Shown: in pieces, positions 17,729 to 27,613 of the stretch
Layout of the letters: each line of letters begins with the position of its first letter
Numbering within the stretch: the first letter of the stretch is position 1
Assembly: GCF_011302915.1 (NCBI RefSeq)
Contig: NZ_CP049872.1
Span: 1,302,001 to 1,366,000, forward strand
Length of the DNA: 64,000 nt
From: Thermomonas sp. HDW16
GTDB lineage: Bacteria; Pseudomonadota; Gammaproteobacteria; Xanthomonadales; Xanthomonadaceae
Reading direction: 5' to 3'
Translations under genes and position numbers: made by a program
The notes under the pieces: generated by a model
Database searches by the model: none
Told to the model about the DNA's origin: nothing
The model's input: the letters and a program-made list of their open reading frames with translations, nothing else

Positions 17729-18487
17729 TTACTTGCCGATGCGCGCCAGCATCGCGCGCAATCCTGCCTGCGTATCCGGTTCCATCCACGCGGCCACGAA
17801 GCGGGGCAGGTCGATGCGTTCCGCGCGCAGGCAATCGACTGCGTCCGCGCGCGCGATGCGACGGGTCTCCAGCATCGGCTTGCGCGGCAGTTGCAGCAGT
17901 TCCTCCACCCACACGCGGGCGCGGGTGGCGACATCGTCGATGCCGGTGAGTTCGTCCACCAGGCCGATGCGCAATGCCTCGGACGCATCCGGCATCGCGC
18001 CGGCGACCAGCAGGCGTTCCGAGCGATGCCGGCCGACCACGCGCGCCATCAGCGACTGGATGCCTTCCGGCGCCGCCAACCCGACCTGGGTTTCATTGAG
18101 GCCGATCCGGTACGGGCCTTCGGCCATCACCCGGTAATCGCAGCACAGCGCCAGCACGCAGCCGCCGGCAGGCGCGTGCCCGGCCAACGCTGCGGCCACC
18201 GGTACCGGGCAATTCAACAGTGCGCGCGCGGCATCGAAGAATGCCGTCCAGGCCTCCTGCAAGGCGGCCTGGTCATCGCCCAGCGACAGCAGATGGGGCA
18301 CGTCGAGACCGGCGGAAAACACCTTGGGGCCGCCCGACAGGACGATGCCCTGCGCGCCGTTGGCCAGTGCGGCCGCCAAGGCCGCCGCGAGTTCGTTGCA
18401 CAGCGCCGGGTTCAGCGCATTGACCGGCGCGCGCGCCAGTCGCAACTCGGTGACATGGCCGTGGACGATGGTTTCGATCAGAGACAT
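17729..18487 (-). CDS. Delta3-Delta2-enoyl-CoA isomerase-like crotonase
   Basis: A 252-residue crotonase-fold protein. The sequence LAGHAPAGGCVLALCCDYRVM followed by YRIGLNETQVGLAAPEGIQ closely resembles mitochondrial ECI1-type isomerases. There the first hydratase Glu is missing (Val here) and the Glu of NETQ is catalytic, shifting cis/trans-3 double bonds to trans-2 during oxidation of unsaturated fatty acids. The ATG at 18487 was preferred over an in-frame TTG 12 bases upstream. It stands alone, converging with arsC and divergent from the PCuAC gene. Confidence 0.82.
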   Translation of the reverse strand: MSLIETIVHGHVTELRLARAPVNALNPALCNELAAALAAALANGAQGIVLSGGPKVFSAGLDVPHLLSLGDDQAALQEAWTAFFDAARALLNCPVPVAAALAGHAPAGGCVLALCCDYRVMAEGPYRIGLNETQVGLAAPEGIQSLMARVVGRHRSERLLVAGAMPDASEALRIGLVDELTGIDDVATRARVWVEELLQLPRKPMLETRRIARADAVDCLRAERIDLPRFVAAWMEPDTQAGLRAMLARIGK

Positions 18488-18525
18488 GGGCGCTTCCAAT
18501 GCGGGGCAGCCGGTATCATAGGCGC

Positions 18526-18954
18526 ATGAACATCCGCATCGCCTTGTTGCTGTTATGCCTGCCGCTGTCCGCCTGCGCCCGCGACTGCGCGCCGCAGGTC
18601 AAGGATGGCTGGATCCGCTTGCTGCCGGGCGGCATGCCGATGCAGGCCGGCTTCGCCCGCATCGACAACCATTGCGCGATGCCGGCCACGATCGTCTCGG
18701 CCAGCAGCCCCGCTTACGGCAGCGTCGAATTGCACGAATCCAGGCTGGTCGATGGCATCAATCGCATGCGCGAGGTGCCCGAACTGCGCATCGCGCCGGA
18801 TGGCGCGGCCGTGCTGAAGCCGGGTGGCCTGCACCTGATGCTGATGCAGCCGAAGGCCACGTTGAAGCCGGGCAGCCGTGTCGCCATCGAATTCGGGTTG
18901 AAGGACGGCCGCAAGTTGCTTGGCGAGTTCGAGGTGCGAAAGCCTGCGCCTTGA
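18526..18954 (+). CDS. PCuAC-type periplasmic copper chaperone, lipoprotein
   Basis: A 142-residue protein of the PCuAC (DUF461) family, which binds Cu(I) in the periplasm and helps metallate cytochrome oxidase CuA. The N-terminus MNIRIALLLLCLPLSAC is a lipoprotein signal with the lipobox LSAC. Family landmarks are SSPAYGSVELHES, NRMREVPEL and VLKPGGLHLMLMQPK. The HLMLM and RMREV parts of the copper site are present. The residue after ELHE is Ser where many members have Met or another ligand. No oxidase genes are nearby. Its start is 38 bases from the divergent isomerase start, so the promoters must be compact. Confidence 0.85.
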   Translation: MNIRIALLLLCLPLSACARDCAPQVKDGWIRLLPGGMPMQAGFARIDNHCAMPATIVSASSPAYGSVELHESRLVDGINRMREVPELRIAPDGAAVLKPGGLHLMLMQPKATLKPGSRVAIEFGLKDGRKLLGEFEVRKPAP

Positions 18955-18977
18955 GTCGCTTCGCGCGCTTGGCGTCG

Positions 18978-19406
18978 TCAGGCCGCGGGTGTTTCCAGCA
19001 GCAATTCGGATGCGCGGCGTACGCCGGCCGGTAGCGGCGTCGGCTTGCTGCTGTGGCGGTCGATCCACACCGCCACCACGCTGCCGTCGCAGTGCAGCCC
19101 ACCGTCGGCATCGACGATGCGATGGCCGATCACCACGCTGCTGTTGCCCAGCTTCTCGGTGAACAGTTCGACGAACACCTCGGCCGGGTATTCGATCGGG
19201 CGCTTGAAGTTCAGCGTGGCCGAGGCGACCACCGGTGCGGAATCCTCGGTCACCCATGGCTCGCCGATGGTCTCGAACCACTCGATGCGCGCCTGTTCCA
19301 GGAAGGTCAGGTAGCGCGAATTGTTGACGTGGTTGAACGCATCCATGTCGCTCCAGCGCAACGGGATGGGCGTGCGAAACACGCCGATTGAAGCGGGCTT
19401 GCTCAT
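18978..19406 (-). CDS. Acyl-CoA thioesterase, 4HBT hotdog family
   Basis: A 142-residue single hotdog-fold protein of the YbgC/FadM thioesterase group. The signature [20 protein letters not shown] lies near residues 17-36 with the catalytic Asp of SDMD, followed by EQARIEWFE. The core strand [20 protein letters not shown] supports the fold. Its ATG overlaps the uvrA stop as ATGA, so it is translated after uvrA from the same message. The acyl substrate is not predictable. Confidence 0.85.
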   Translation of the reverse strand: MSKPASIGVFRTPIPLRWSDMDAFNHVNNSRYLTFLEQARIEWFETIGEPWVTEDSAPVVASATLNFKRPIEYPAEVFVELFTEKLGNSSVVIGHRIVDADGGLHCDGSVVAVWIDRHSSKPTPLPAGVRRASELLLETPAA

Positions 19407-22297
19407 GCGGTTTTCTTCCGGCTCTTCTTGGCAGGTGCCGAGCGTGCCGCGTTTTTTTCGAGCAAAGGCGCAAGGAAGCGGCCGGTATGCGAGGCGGGGT
19501 TCGCGGCCACGTCTTCCGGCGTGCCCTGGGCGATGATCATGCCGCCGCGATGGCCGCCTTCGGGGCCGAGGTCTACCACCCAGTCCGCGGTCTTGATCAC
19601 GTCCAGGTTGTGTTCGATCACGACGATGGTGTTGCCGTCGTCGCGCAGCTTGTGCAGTACGGCCAGCAGGTGCTCGATGTCGTGGAAGTGCAGGCCGGTG
19701 GTCGGTTCGTCGAGGATGTACAGCGTGCGTCCGGTATCGCGGCGCGACAGTTCCTTCGACAGCTTCACGCGCTGCGCCTCGCCGCCGGACAGCGTAGTCG
19801 CGCTCTGGCCCAGCTTGATGTAGCTCAGGCCCACGTCCATCAGCGTTTCCAGCTTGCGGGCGATGCTCGGCACCGGCTGGAACAGTTCCAGCGCGTCTTC
19901 CACGGTCATTTCAAGCACGTCGCGGATGCTATGGCCCTTGTAGAGGATCTCCAGCGTCTCGCGGTTGTAGCGCTTGCCGCCGCAGACGTCGCAGGGCACG
20001 TACACGTCCGGCAGGAAGTGCATCTCGACCTTGATAAGGCCATCGCCCTGGCAGGCTTCGCAACGGCCGCCGCGCACGTTGAAACTGAAGCGTCCCGGCG
20101 CATAGCCGCGTGCGCGCGATTCCGGCACCTGCGCGAACAGTTCGCGCAGCGGCGTGAACAAGCCGGTGTAGGTTGCGGGATTCGAACGCGGCGTGCGCCC
20201 GATCGGCGATTGGTCGATATCGACCACCTTGTCGAACAGGTCGATGCCGGTGACTTCGCGATAGGGCGATGGCGTATGCGAAGCGCCGTTGATCTCGTTC
20301 GCGGCCAGCGAATACAAGGTGTCGTTGATCAGGGTCGACTTGCCGGAACCGGACACGCCGGTGATCGCGGTGAACAGGCCCGAGGGGATGTCGAGGTCGA
20401 CGTCCTTCAGGTTGTTGCCGCTCGCGCCCTTGAGCTTGAGCATCAGCTTGCGATTGGGCGGGTTGCGATGCACCGGCACATCGATCTTCTTCTTGCCGGA
20501 CAGGTAATGGCCGGTGACCGAGCGCGGTGCCTTCAGCACGTCCGCAAGCGTGCCCTGCGCGACCACTTCGCCGCCGTGCACGCCGGCACCGGGGCCGATG
20601 TCGACGATGTAGTCGGCCAGGCGGATCGCGTCTTCGTCGTGTTCGACCACGATCACCGTATTGCCGAGGTCGCGCAGGCGGGTGAGGGTGCCGAGCAGGC
20701 GTTCGTTGTCGCGCTGGTGCAGGCCGATGCTGGGTTCGTCCAGCACGTACATCACGCCGACCAGCCCCGCGCCGATTTGCGATGCAAGCCTGATGCGTTG
20801 CGCTTCGCCGCCGGACAGCGAGTCCGCCTTGCGTTCCAAAGTGAGGTAATCGAGGCCGACATCGACCAGGAAGCCCAGCCGTTCGCGGATTTCCTTGACG
20901 ATCTTGATCGCGATCTCGCCGCGCCAGCCCGGCAGCGCCAGCTTGTCGAAGAACGCCAGCGAGGCATCGATCGGCAACATCGCGATCTCGGGCAGCGGCT
21001 TGTCGGCCACGAACACGTTGCGCGCGGCGCGGTTCAGGCGTGCGCCACCGCATTCGGTGCAGGGGCGTTCGCTGATGTACTTGGTCAGTTCCTCGCGCAC
21101 CGCGGCGGATTCGGTTTCGCGGTAGCGGCGTTCCAGGTTCGGCAGGATGCCTTCGAAGGTGTGCTTGCGCTGGTACTTGTTGCCGTTCTCGCCGACATAG
21201 ACCAGGTTGATGATTTCCTTGCCGCTGCCGTGCAGGACGATGTCGCGGATCTTCTCCGGCAGGGTTTGCCAGACCGCATCCACGTCGAACTTGTAGTGCT
21301 TCGCCAGCGACGTGATCATCGAGAAGTAATAGGCGTTGCGCCGATCCCAGCCGCGCATCGCGCCCGCGGACAGCGACAGTTCCGGATGCGCTACCACCCG
21401 CGCAGGATCGAAGAACTGCGACACGCCCAGGCCGTCGCAGGTCGGGCAGGCGCCTGCCGGGGAGTTGAACGAGAACAGCCGCGGCTCCAGCTCCGGCAGC
21501 GAGTAGTCGCAGACCGGGCAGGAGTATTTCGACGAGAACAGCAGCGGCTCGCGTTCGGCATCGTCCATCGATTGCACGATGGCCATGCCATCACCCAGCT
21601 TGAGCGCGGTTTCGAAGGATTCGGCCAGGCGCTGCTTGATCTCCGCGCGCGGCTTGAAGCGGTCGATGACGGCTTCGATGGTGTGCTTCTGGCGCAGCGC
21701 CAGCGTCGGCAGCGCATCGATCTCGTAGACGTGGCCATCGACGCGCAGGCGCGTGTAACCCTGTGCGCGCAATTGCTCGAATACCTGCTGGTGCTCGCCC
21801 TTGCGCTCGCGCACGACCGGCGACAGCAGCATCCAGCGTTGTTCGCCAAGGACGGCATCGCCTTCCATCGCCAGCACCGCATCGACCATCTGGCTGACGG
21901 TCTGCGCCTCCAGCGGGAAGTGGTGGTCCGGGCAGCGCGGGCTGCCCACGCGCGCGTACAACAGGCGCAGGTAGTCGTGGATCTCGGTGATGGTGCCGAC
22001 GGTGGAGCGGGGGTTGTGGCTGGTCGATTTTTGTTCGATGGAGATCGCCGGCGACAGGCCTTCGATATGGTCCACATCGGGCTTGTCCATCACGCTCAGG
22101 AACTGGCGCGCGTAAGCGGACAGCGATTCGACGTAGCGGCGCTGGCCCTCGGCGTAGATCGTGTCGAACGCCAGCGAGGACTTGCCGGACCCGGACAGGC
22201 CGGTGATCACGATCAGCTTCTCGCGCGGAAGGTCGAGGTCGATGTTCTTGAGGTTGTGCGTCCGTGCGCCGCGAATGCGGATGTAGTCCAGCGCCAT
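19403..22297 (-). CDS. uvrA: Excinuclease ABC subunit A
   Basis: UvrA is the damage-sensing ATPase of nucleotide-excision repair. The 964-residue protein has two ABC modules, with Walker A motifs [11 protein letters not shown] near residue 32 and [11 protein letters not shown] near 660. The signatures [12 protein letters not shown] and [11 protein letters not shown] and zinc-binding cysteine clusters ([30 protein letters not shown]) are also visible. The start [10 protein letters not shown] at 22297 is the standard UvrA N-terminus; the frame remains open upstream but is not conserved-looking. No Xanthomonad-type LexA box is visible before it, unlike at lexA. Confidence 0.97.
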   Translation of the reverse strand: MALDYIRIRGARTHNLKNIDLDLPREKLIVITGLSGSGKSSLAFDTIYAEGQRRYVESLSAYARQFLSVMDKPDVDHIEGLSPAISIEQKSTSHNPRSTVGTITEIHDYLRLLYARVGSPRCPDHHFPLEAQTVSQMVDAVLAMEGDAVLGEQRWMLLSPVVRERKGEHQQVFEQLRAQGYTRLRVDGHVYEIDALPTLALRQKHTIEAVIDRFKPRAEIKQRLAESFETALKLGDGMAIVQSMDDAEREPLLFSSKYSCPVCDYSLPELEPRLFSFNSPAGACPTCDGLGVSQFFDPARVVAHPELSLSAGAMRGWDRRNAYYFSMITSLAKHYKFDVDAVWQTLPEKIRDIVLHGSGKEIINLVYVGENGNKYQRKHTFEGILPNLERRYRETESAAVREELTKYISERPCTECGGARLNRAARNVFVADKPLPEIAMLPIDASLAFFDKLALPGWRGEIAIKIVKEIRERLGFLVDVGLDYLTLERKADSLSGGEAQRIRLASQIGAGLVGVMYVLDEPSIGLHQRDNERLLGTLTRLRDLGNTVIVVEHDEDAIRLADYIVDIGPGAGVHGGEVVAQGTLADVLKAPRSVTGHYLSGKKKIDVPVHRNPPNRKLMLKLKGASGNNLKDVDLDIPSGLFTAITGVSGSGKSTLINDTLYSLAANEINGASHTPSPYREVTGIDLFDKVVDIDQSPIGRTPRSNPATYTGLFTPLRELFAQVPESRARGYAPGRFSFNVRGGRCEACQGDGLIKVEMHFLPDVYVPCDVCGGKRYNRETLEILYKGHSIRDVLEMTVEDALELFQPVPSIARKLETLMDVGLSYIKLGQSATTLSGGEAQRVKLSKELSRRDTGRTLYILDEPTTGLHFHDIEHLLAVLHKLRDDGNTIVVIEHNLDVIKTADWVVDLGPEGGHRGGMIIAQGTPEDVAANPASHTGRFLAPLLEKNAARSAPAKKSRKKTA

Positions 22298-22674
22298 CGT
22301 GGGTCTGTCCTGCGTGTGGGGGATGGCCGCCGCGGAACGAAGGCCAATCGGGAAGCGTAACGAGCCACTGATTTGGGGGCAAATCGGTGGATTGCCAGTT
22401 TTCGATAAGAGCGTCTCCCGGAATGCGACGCATGGGCGCCGTGCGTCTGGGGAGGGCTTCGCCGCCTTGGTCCAGTCGTCCAGGACTGATGCGGCGGGAG
22501 CGGCGGGGTCACCCCCATCGCCCAAGGCGCGATCCGAGACCCCCCAGTTGACCGTAACCCGCTGAATCCCCTACAATTCCGCTTCTGTCCGCCCTCGATG
22601 GCAGGCAGCGTGTCGGAATTAACGACCGACATGACCAAGAAGAACTACAGAAACCACAGTTAGGAATCGCAACC
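22298..22674. other. Divergent intergenic region between uvrA and rplU
   Basis: A 377-base stretch with no convincing full-length gene. Its right part holds the rplU promoter and a 97-base leader. Inside the leader, at 22631-22663, a ten-codon open frame starts ATGACCAAGAAG and ends TAG 11 bases before the rplU ATG; it may be chance or a leader peptide. On the uvrA side I see no clear -10/-35 pair or LexA-like palindrome. Confidence 0.6.
22548..22577 (+). promoter_or_regulatory. Sigma-70-type promoter of rplU-rpmA
   Basis: TTGACC and TACAAT are separated by 18 bases. Each is one substitution from its sigma-70 consensus. Transcription would start near 22584 and leave a leader of about 90 bases before rplU. 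Confidence 0.7.
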
Positions 22675-22992
22675 ATGTACGCAGTTTTGGTCACTGGCGG
22701 TAAGCAATACCGCGTGATGCAGGGCGAAAAGCTCCGCGTCGAGAAGCTCGAAGTCGAAGTCGACAGCGAGATCAAGTTCGACAACATCCTGATGCTCGGC
22801 GACGCCGACGGCATCAAGCTGGGCGACGCGCTGAAGGGCGCAACCGTTGCCGCCAAGGTCGTGAGCCACGGCCGTGCCGACAAGGTCCGCATCGTCAAGT
22901 TCCGCCGCCGCAAGCACCATCGCAAGCAGATGGGCCACCGGCAGTACTACACCGAAATCGAGATCACCGGCATCGCCGGTGGCAGCAAGTAA
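22675..22992 (+). CDS. rplU: 50S ribosomal protein L21
   Basis: L21 is a large-subunit protein that contacts 23S rRNA domain II. The 105-residue length is normal. [14 protein letters not shown] at the N-terminus and [20 protein letters not shown] near 78-97 are the diagnostic regions. TTAGGAATC upstream supplies the ribosome site. It is followed by rpmA after 12 bases and then obgE, the widely conserved rplU-rpmA-obg order. Confidence 0.97.
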   Translation: MYAVLVTGGKQYRVMQGEKLRVEKLEVEVDSEIKFDNILMLGDADGIKLGDALKGATVAAKVVSHGRADKVRIVKFRRRKHHRKQMGHRQYYTEIEITGIAGGSK

Positions 22993-23004
22993 GGAGACGC
23001 AGTC

Positions 23005-23265
23005 ATGGCACATAAAAAGGGCGTAGGCTCCTCGCGCAACGGCCGCGACTCCAACCCGAAGTATCTGGGCGTCAAGATCTACGGCGGCCAGGCCATCGAG
23101 GCCGGCAACATCATCATTCGCCAGCGTGGCACCCAGTTCCACCCGGGCATGGGCGTCGGCCTCGGCCGCGACCACACCCTGTTCGCGCTGGTCGACGGCA
23201 AGGTCGAGTTCTCGACCAAGGGCCCGAAAAAGCGCCGCACGGTCAGCATCGTCGCCGCGGAGTAA
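23005..23265 (+). CDS. rpmA: 50S ribosomal protein L27
   Basis: L27 lies near the peptidyl-transferase centre, where its N-terminal tail reaches the tRNA acceptor ends. The 86 residues start [20 protein letters not shown], the mature proteobacterial form without the cleavable extension seen in Firmicutes. [20 protein letters not shown] lies near 35-54. AAGGAG lies 8 bases before the ATG. A strong terminator follows the stop. Confidence 0.97.
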   Translation: MAHKKGVGSSRNGRDSNPKYLGVKIYGGQAIEAGNIIIRQRGTQFHPGMGVGLGRDHTLFALVDGKVEFSTKGPKKRRTVSIVAAE

Positions 23266-24462
<1,197 letters not shown>

Positions 24463-24480
24463 GGTTTTCTCGCGGGCAAC

Positions 24481-24543
24481 AAAAAACCCGGCCGCGGCCG
24501 GGTTCGGACGCCCAACAAAAAACCCGGCCTGCGCCGGGTTTTT
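24481..24543. terminator. Twin terminators between convergent obgE and rpsT
   Basis: Two hairpins lie in tandem. The first (CCCGGCC-GC-GGCCGGG) is preceded by six A and so terminates minus-strand transcription. The second (AAAAAACCCGGC-CTGC-GCCGGGTTTTT) has A-runs and T-runs on both sides and can act in both directions. Together they insulate obgE from the highly expressed rpsT. Confidence 0.88.
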
Positions 24544-24562
24544 CGCGAAAGGTGCGGAAGGC

Positions 24563-24832
24563 TTAAGCGGCCTTCAGCGCCTTGATGCGCGCGGTCAGGC
24601 GAGCCTTGTGACGGGCAGCCTTGTTCTTGTGGATCAGGCCGCGGGCGGCGAAGCGATCCAGCAGCGGCTGCGCGGTGACGAATGCGGCAGTAGCGGCTTC
24701 GGCATCGTTGGCGTCGAGCGCCTTGATCACCTTCTTGACGGCGGTACGCAGCATGGAGCGCTGGGCGACGTTGCGTTCGTTGCGCACGACGGTCTGCTTG
24801 GCGCGCTTCTTGGCGGACTTGATATTGGCCAC
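24563..24832 (-). CDS. rpsT: 30S ribosomal protein S20
   Basis: S20 binds the 16S rRNA 5' domain early in small-subunit assembly. The 89-residue Lys/Ala-rich protein begins [20 protein letters not shown] and ends [19 protein letters not shown], both diagnostic. It is transcribed away from murJ, the usual rpsT/murJ divergent arrangement in this group, and ends at the twin terminators shared with obgE. Confidence 0.96.
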   Translation of the reverse strand: MANIKSAKKRAKQTVVRNERNVAQRSMLRTAVKKVIKALDANDAEAATAAFVTAQPLLDRFAARGLIHKNKAARHKARLTARIKALKAA

Positions 24833-24987
24833 GAGGAAAATCCTGGAAAGTCTGTTGGGGCTGAAAGAATCGGCCGCCGGCAGAATTGCCCACGGACGAA
24901 AGGATCGGGAAGACTCAAAATTATGGACGATTCAATGGCTTGGGTCAACAAGCCCCGGTTTTCGGCGTCCGGCTGGGCGGGGCTGGC

Positions 24988-26616
24988 ATGAGCGGCGGTC
25001 CGATGCCGGCCAAGCCCGGCCGCAGCATGACCCGCGGAGTGCTGTCCTTTGGCGGCATGACCATGGTCAGCCGGGTGTTCGGCTTGGTGCGCGACCAGGT
25101 GTTCAACACCACTTTCGGCACCAACTGGATGACCGACGCCTTCTGGGTGGCGTTCCGCATCCCCAATTTCATGCGCCGGCTGTTCGCCGAAGGGTCGTTC
25201 TCCACCGCCTTCGTGCCGGTGTTCACCGAGATCAAGGAAAAGCGCGGCCACGACGACCTCAAGGCACTGATGGGCCGTACCGCCGGTACCCTGGGCGGGG
25301 TGCTGTTGCTGGTCAGCGCGCTGGGCATGATCTTCGCGCCGCAGCTGGCCGCCGCCTTCACCCAGGCGGATCCCGCGCCCGGCCAGAACCAGCTGATCAC
25401 GGACCTGCTGCGGCTGACCTTCCCGTTCCTGATGTGTGTTTCGCTGACCGCATTGGCGGCCGGGGCGCTGAACAGTTTCCAGCGTTTCGGCTGGCCGGCA
25501 TTCACCCCGATCATCCTCAACCTGTGCATGATCGCCGGCGCCCTGTGGGGCTCGAAATTCACCGATCCGCCGATCCTGGCGATGGGCTGGGCGATCTTCG
25601 CCGCCGGCATCCTGCAACTGCTGTTCCAGCTGCCGCAGCTGGCCCGGCTCGACCTGCTGGCGCTGCCACGCTGGGGCTGGAACCACCCGGACGTGCGCAA
25701 GGTGATGCGGCTGATGGTGCCGACCCTGCTCGGCTCCTCGGTGGCACAGGTCAACCTGCTGTTCGACACGTTCATCGCCGCCATGCTGGTACATGGCTCG
25801 CAGAGCTGGCTGTCCACCGCGGATCGTTTCCTGGAGTTCCCGCTGGGCGTGTTCGGCATCGCGCTGGGCACAGTGATCCTGCCCACGCTGGCCAAGCACC
25901 ACGTCAATACCGACCGCGCCGGCTTCTCGAAATCGCTGGACTGGGGCCTGCGCACCACGCTGGTCATCATCGTCCCGGCGATGCTGGGCTTGATGCTGCT
26001 GGCACTGCCGCTGGTCTCGACCATCTTCCAGTACGGCAAGTTCACCGCCGAAGCCGCGAAGATGACCGCCTTGTCCGTGTTCGGCCTCAGTTTTGGCCTG
26101 CCTGCCTTCGCCCTGGTCAAGACCGTGCTGCCGGCGTTCTATGCACGCCAGGACACCAGGACACCGGTGCGCGCCGGGCTGGTGGCGATGGTCGCCAACA
26201 TGGTGTTCAACGTCGGCCTGCTGGCGCTGCTGTACATGCTGTGGGTGCCCGATGCGGCCAAGGCCGATGGCGTGATGGCGACCCTGGCGCGGGTGCCGGG
26301 TCTGCATTTCGCCCTCGGCATCGCCAGCGCCTTGTCGAGTTATCTCAATCTGGTGCTGCTGTGGCGCTGGCTGCGCAAGGCGAACGTGTTCGACCTGCAG
26401 CCGGGCTGGACGCGTTTCCTGATGCGGATGCTGGTGGCGAACGCGGTGATGGCGGCGGCGTTGCTGGCCGGCCTGCAGCTGGCACCGGATTTCACCGTGG
26501 TCGACAAATGGCAGCGCATCGGCTGGCTGGCCACGCTGGTCTTCGGCGGTGCGGCGGTCTACGGGATTTCGATGCTGCTGCTTGGCTTCCGCCCGCGCGA
26601 CTTCCGCGAGCACTGA
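24988..26616 (+). CDS. murJ: Lipid II flippase MurJ
   Basis: MurJ flips lipid II across the inner membrane for peptidoglycan synthesis. The 542-residue MOP-superfamily protein has about 14 membrane segments. The conserved N-terminal stretch SRVFGLVRDQVFNTTFG near residue 30, DAFWVAFRIPNFMRRLFAEGSF near 51 and the charged residues inside the membrane (SFSTAFVPVF) are typical. I chose the ATG at 24988; an ATG at 25003 is also possible, while an upstream extension would overlap the rpsT promoter area. ribF follows after 43 bases. Confidence 0.94.
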   Translation: MSGGPMPAKPGRSMTRGVLSFGGMTMVSRVFGLVRDQVFNTTFGTNWMTDAFWVAFRIPNFMRRLFAEGSFSTAFVPVFTEIKEKRGHDDLKALMGRTAGTLGGVLLLVSALGMIFAPQLAAAFTQADPAPGQNQLITDLLRLTFPFLMCVSLTALAAGALNSFQRFGWPAFTPIILNLCMIAGALWGSKFTDPPILAMGWAIFAAGILQLLFQLPQLARLDLLALPRWGWNHPDVRKVMRLMVPTLLGSSVAQVNLLFDTFIAAMLVHGSQSWLSTADRFLEFPLGVFGIALGTVILPTLAKHHVNTDRAGFSKSLDWGLRTTLVIIVPAMLGLMLLALPLVSTIFQYGKFTAEAAKMTALSVFGLSFGLPAFALVKTVLPAFYARQDTRTPVRAGLVAMVANMVFNVGLLALLYMLWVPDAAKADGVMATLARVPGLHFALGIASALSSYLNLVLLWRWLRKANVFDLQPGWTRFLMRMLVANAVMAAALLAGLQLAPDFTVVDKWQRIGWLATLVFGGAAVYGISMLLLGFRPRDFREH

Positions 26617-26659
26617 TGACGGCCCGGATGCTGCACCGCAGCTATACTGCGGATTCGTT

Positions 26660-27613
26660 ATGAAGCACCTGTTCCGCGACGCCGAAGGCCGGGCCCTGAG
26701 CCCGCAGGGCAGCGTGGTCTGCATCGGCGCCTTCGACGGCCTGCACCTGGGTCATCGCGCGCTGGTCGGCCGCGCCGTGTCGCGTGCGCGTGCGTCGGGT
26801 CTGCCGGCGGTGGCGCTGAGTTTCGAGCCGCTGCCGCGCGAGTTCTTTGCGCGCGATGCCAAGCCGCCGCGGCTGATGCTGCCGCGCGCCAAGCTGGAAG
26901 GCCTCTACGACCTCGGTTGCGACAGCGTCGGCCTGCTGCGTTTCAACGCCAGGCTCGCGTCGATGCCAGCCGAGGACTTCGTGCGCGACGTGCTGGTCAA
27001 GCGCCTGTCCGCGCGCGAGGTTTGGGTGGGCCCGGAGTTCCACTTCGGCAAGGGCCGTACCGGCGATCTCGCACTGCTGAAGAAAATGGGCGCGGAGCTG
27101 GGCTTTACGGCGCACGAAATCGAGCCCGTGCAGCTGGACGGCGAGCGCGTCTCCAGCACCCGCATCCGAACCGCGTTGACCGCTGGTGATTTCGAAACCG
27201 CGTCACGCCTGCTCGGCAGGCCTTACGCCATCGGTGGGCATGTGGTTCACGGCAAACAACTCGGCCGCACCCTCGGCTTCCCGACTGCGAACCTGCGCTA
27301 TGGCGGCAAGACGCCGGCCCTGCGCGGCATCTATGCCACCTGGGTGCATGGCGTGGCCGCGCATCCGTGGCCCTCGGTGTCCAGCTTCGGTACGCGTCCC
27401 ACGGTGGACGGCATCGAACCATTGCTGGAAGCGCATCTGTTCGATTTCGAAGGCGACCTGTACGGCCGCCGCATCGAAGTCGAATTCGTCGCGCACCTGC
27501 GCGACGAAGAAAAATTCCCCGACTTGCCATCCCTGGTTGCGCAGATGCAGCGCGACGATGAGCAAGCGCGGGCCATCCTCAATATCCAAGCACCGCAGCG
27601 AGCCTCCGCGTGA
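26660..27613 (+). CDS. ribF: Bifunctional riboflavin kinase/FAD synthetase
   Basis: RibF phosphorylates riboflavin to FMN and adenylates FMN to FAD. The 317-residue protein has an N-terminal nucleotidyltransferase domain ([17 protein letters not shown] with the HxGH-like HLGH motif near 30, [11 protein letters not shown] near 160). The riboflavin-kinase domain follows ([26 protein letters not shown]). A TATACT box just upstream could be its -10. The stop overlaps the GTG start of ileS (GTGA), giving the conserved ribF-ileS-lspA-ispH operon. Confidence 0.96.
   Translation: MKHLFRDAEGRALSPQGSVVCIGAFDGLHLGHRALVGRAVSRARASGLPAVALSFEPLPREFFARDAKPPRLMLPRAKLEGLYDLGCDSVGLLRFNARLASMPAEDFVRDVLVKRLSAREVWVGPEFHFGKGRTGDLALLKKMGAELGFTAHEIEPVQLDGERVSSTRIRTALTAGDFETASRLLGRPYAIGGHVVHGKQLGRTLGFPTANLRYGGKTPALRGIYATWVHGVAAHPWPSVSSFGTRPTVDGIEPLLEAHLFDFEGDLYGRRIEVEFVAHLRDEEKFPDLPSLVAQMQRDDEQARAILNIQAPQRASA

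Noticed and set aside
19388..22360. 990-codon open frame on the plus strand opposite uvrA
   Set aside because: Mirror frame of uvrA with low-complexity His/Arg/Val composition and no recognisable motif.
22298..22450. LexA box before uvrA
   Set aside because: No TTAGTA-type palindrome found on either strand in the uvrA upstream region.
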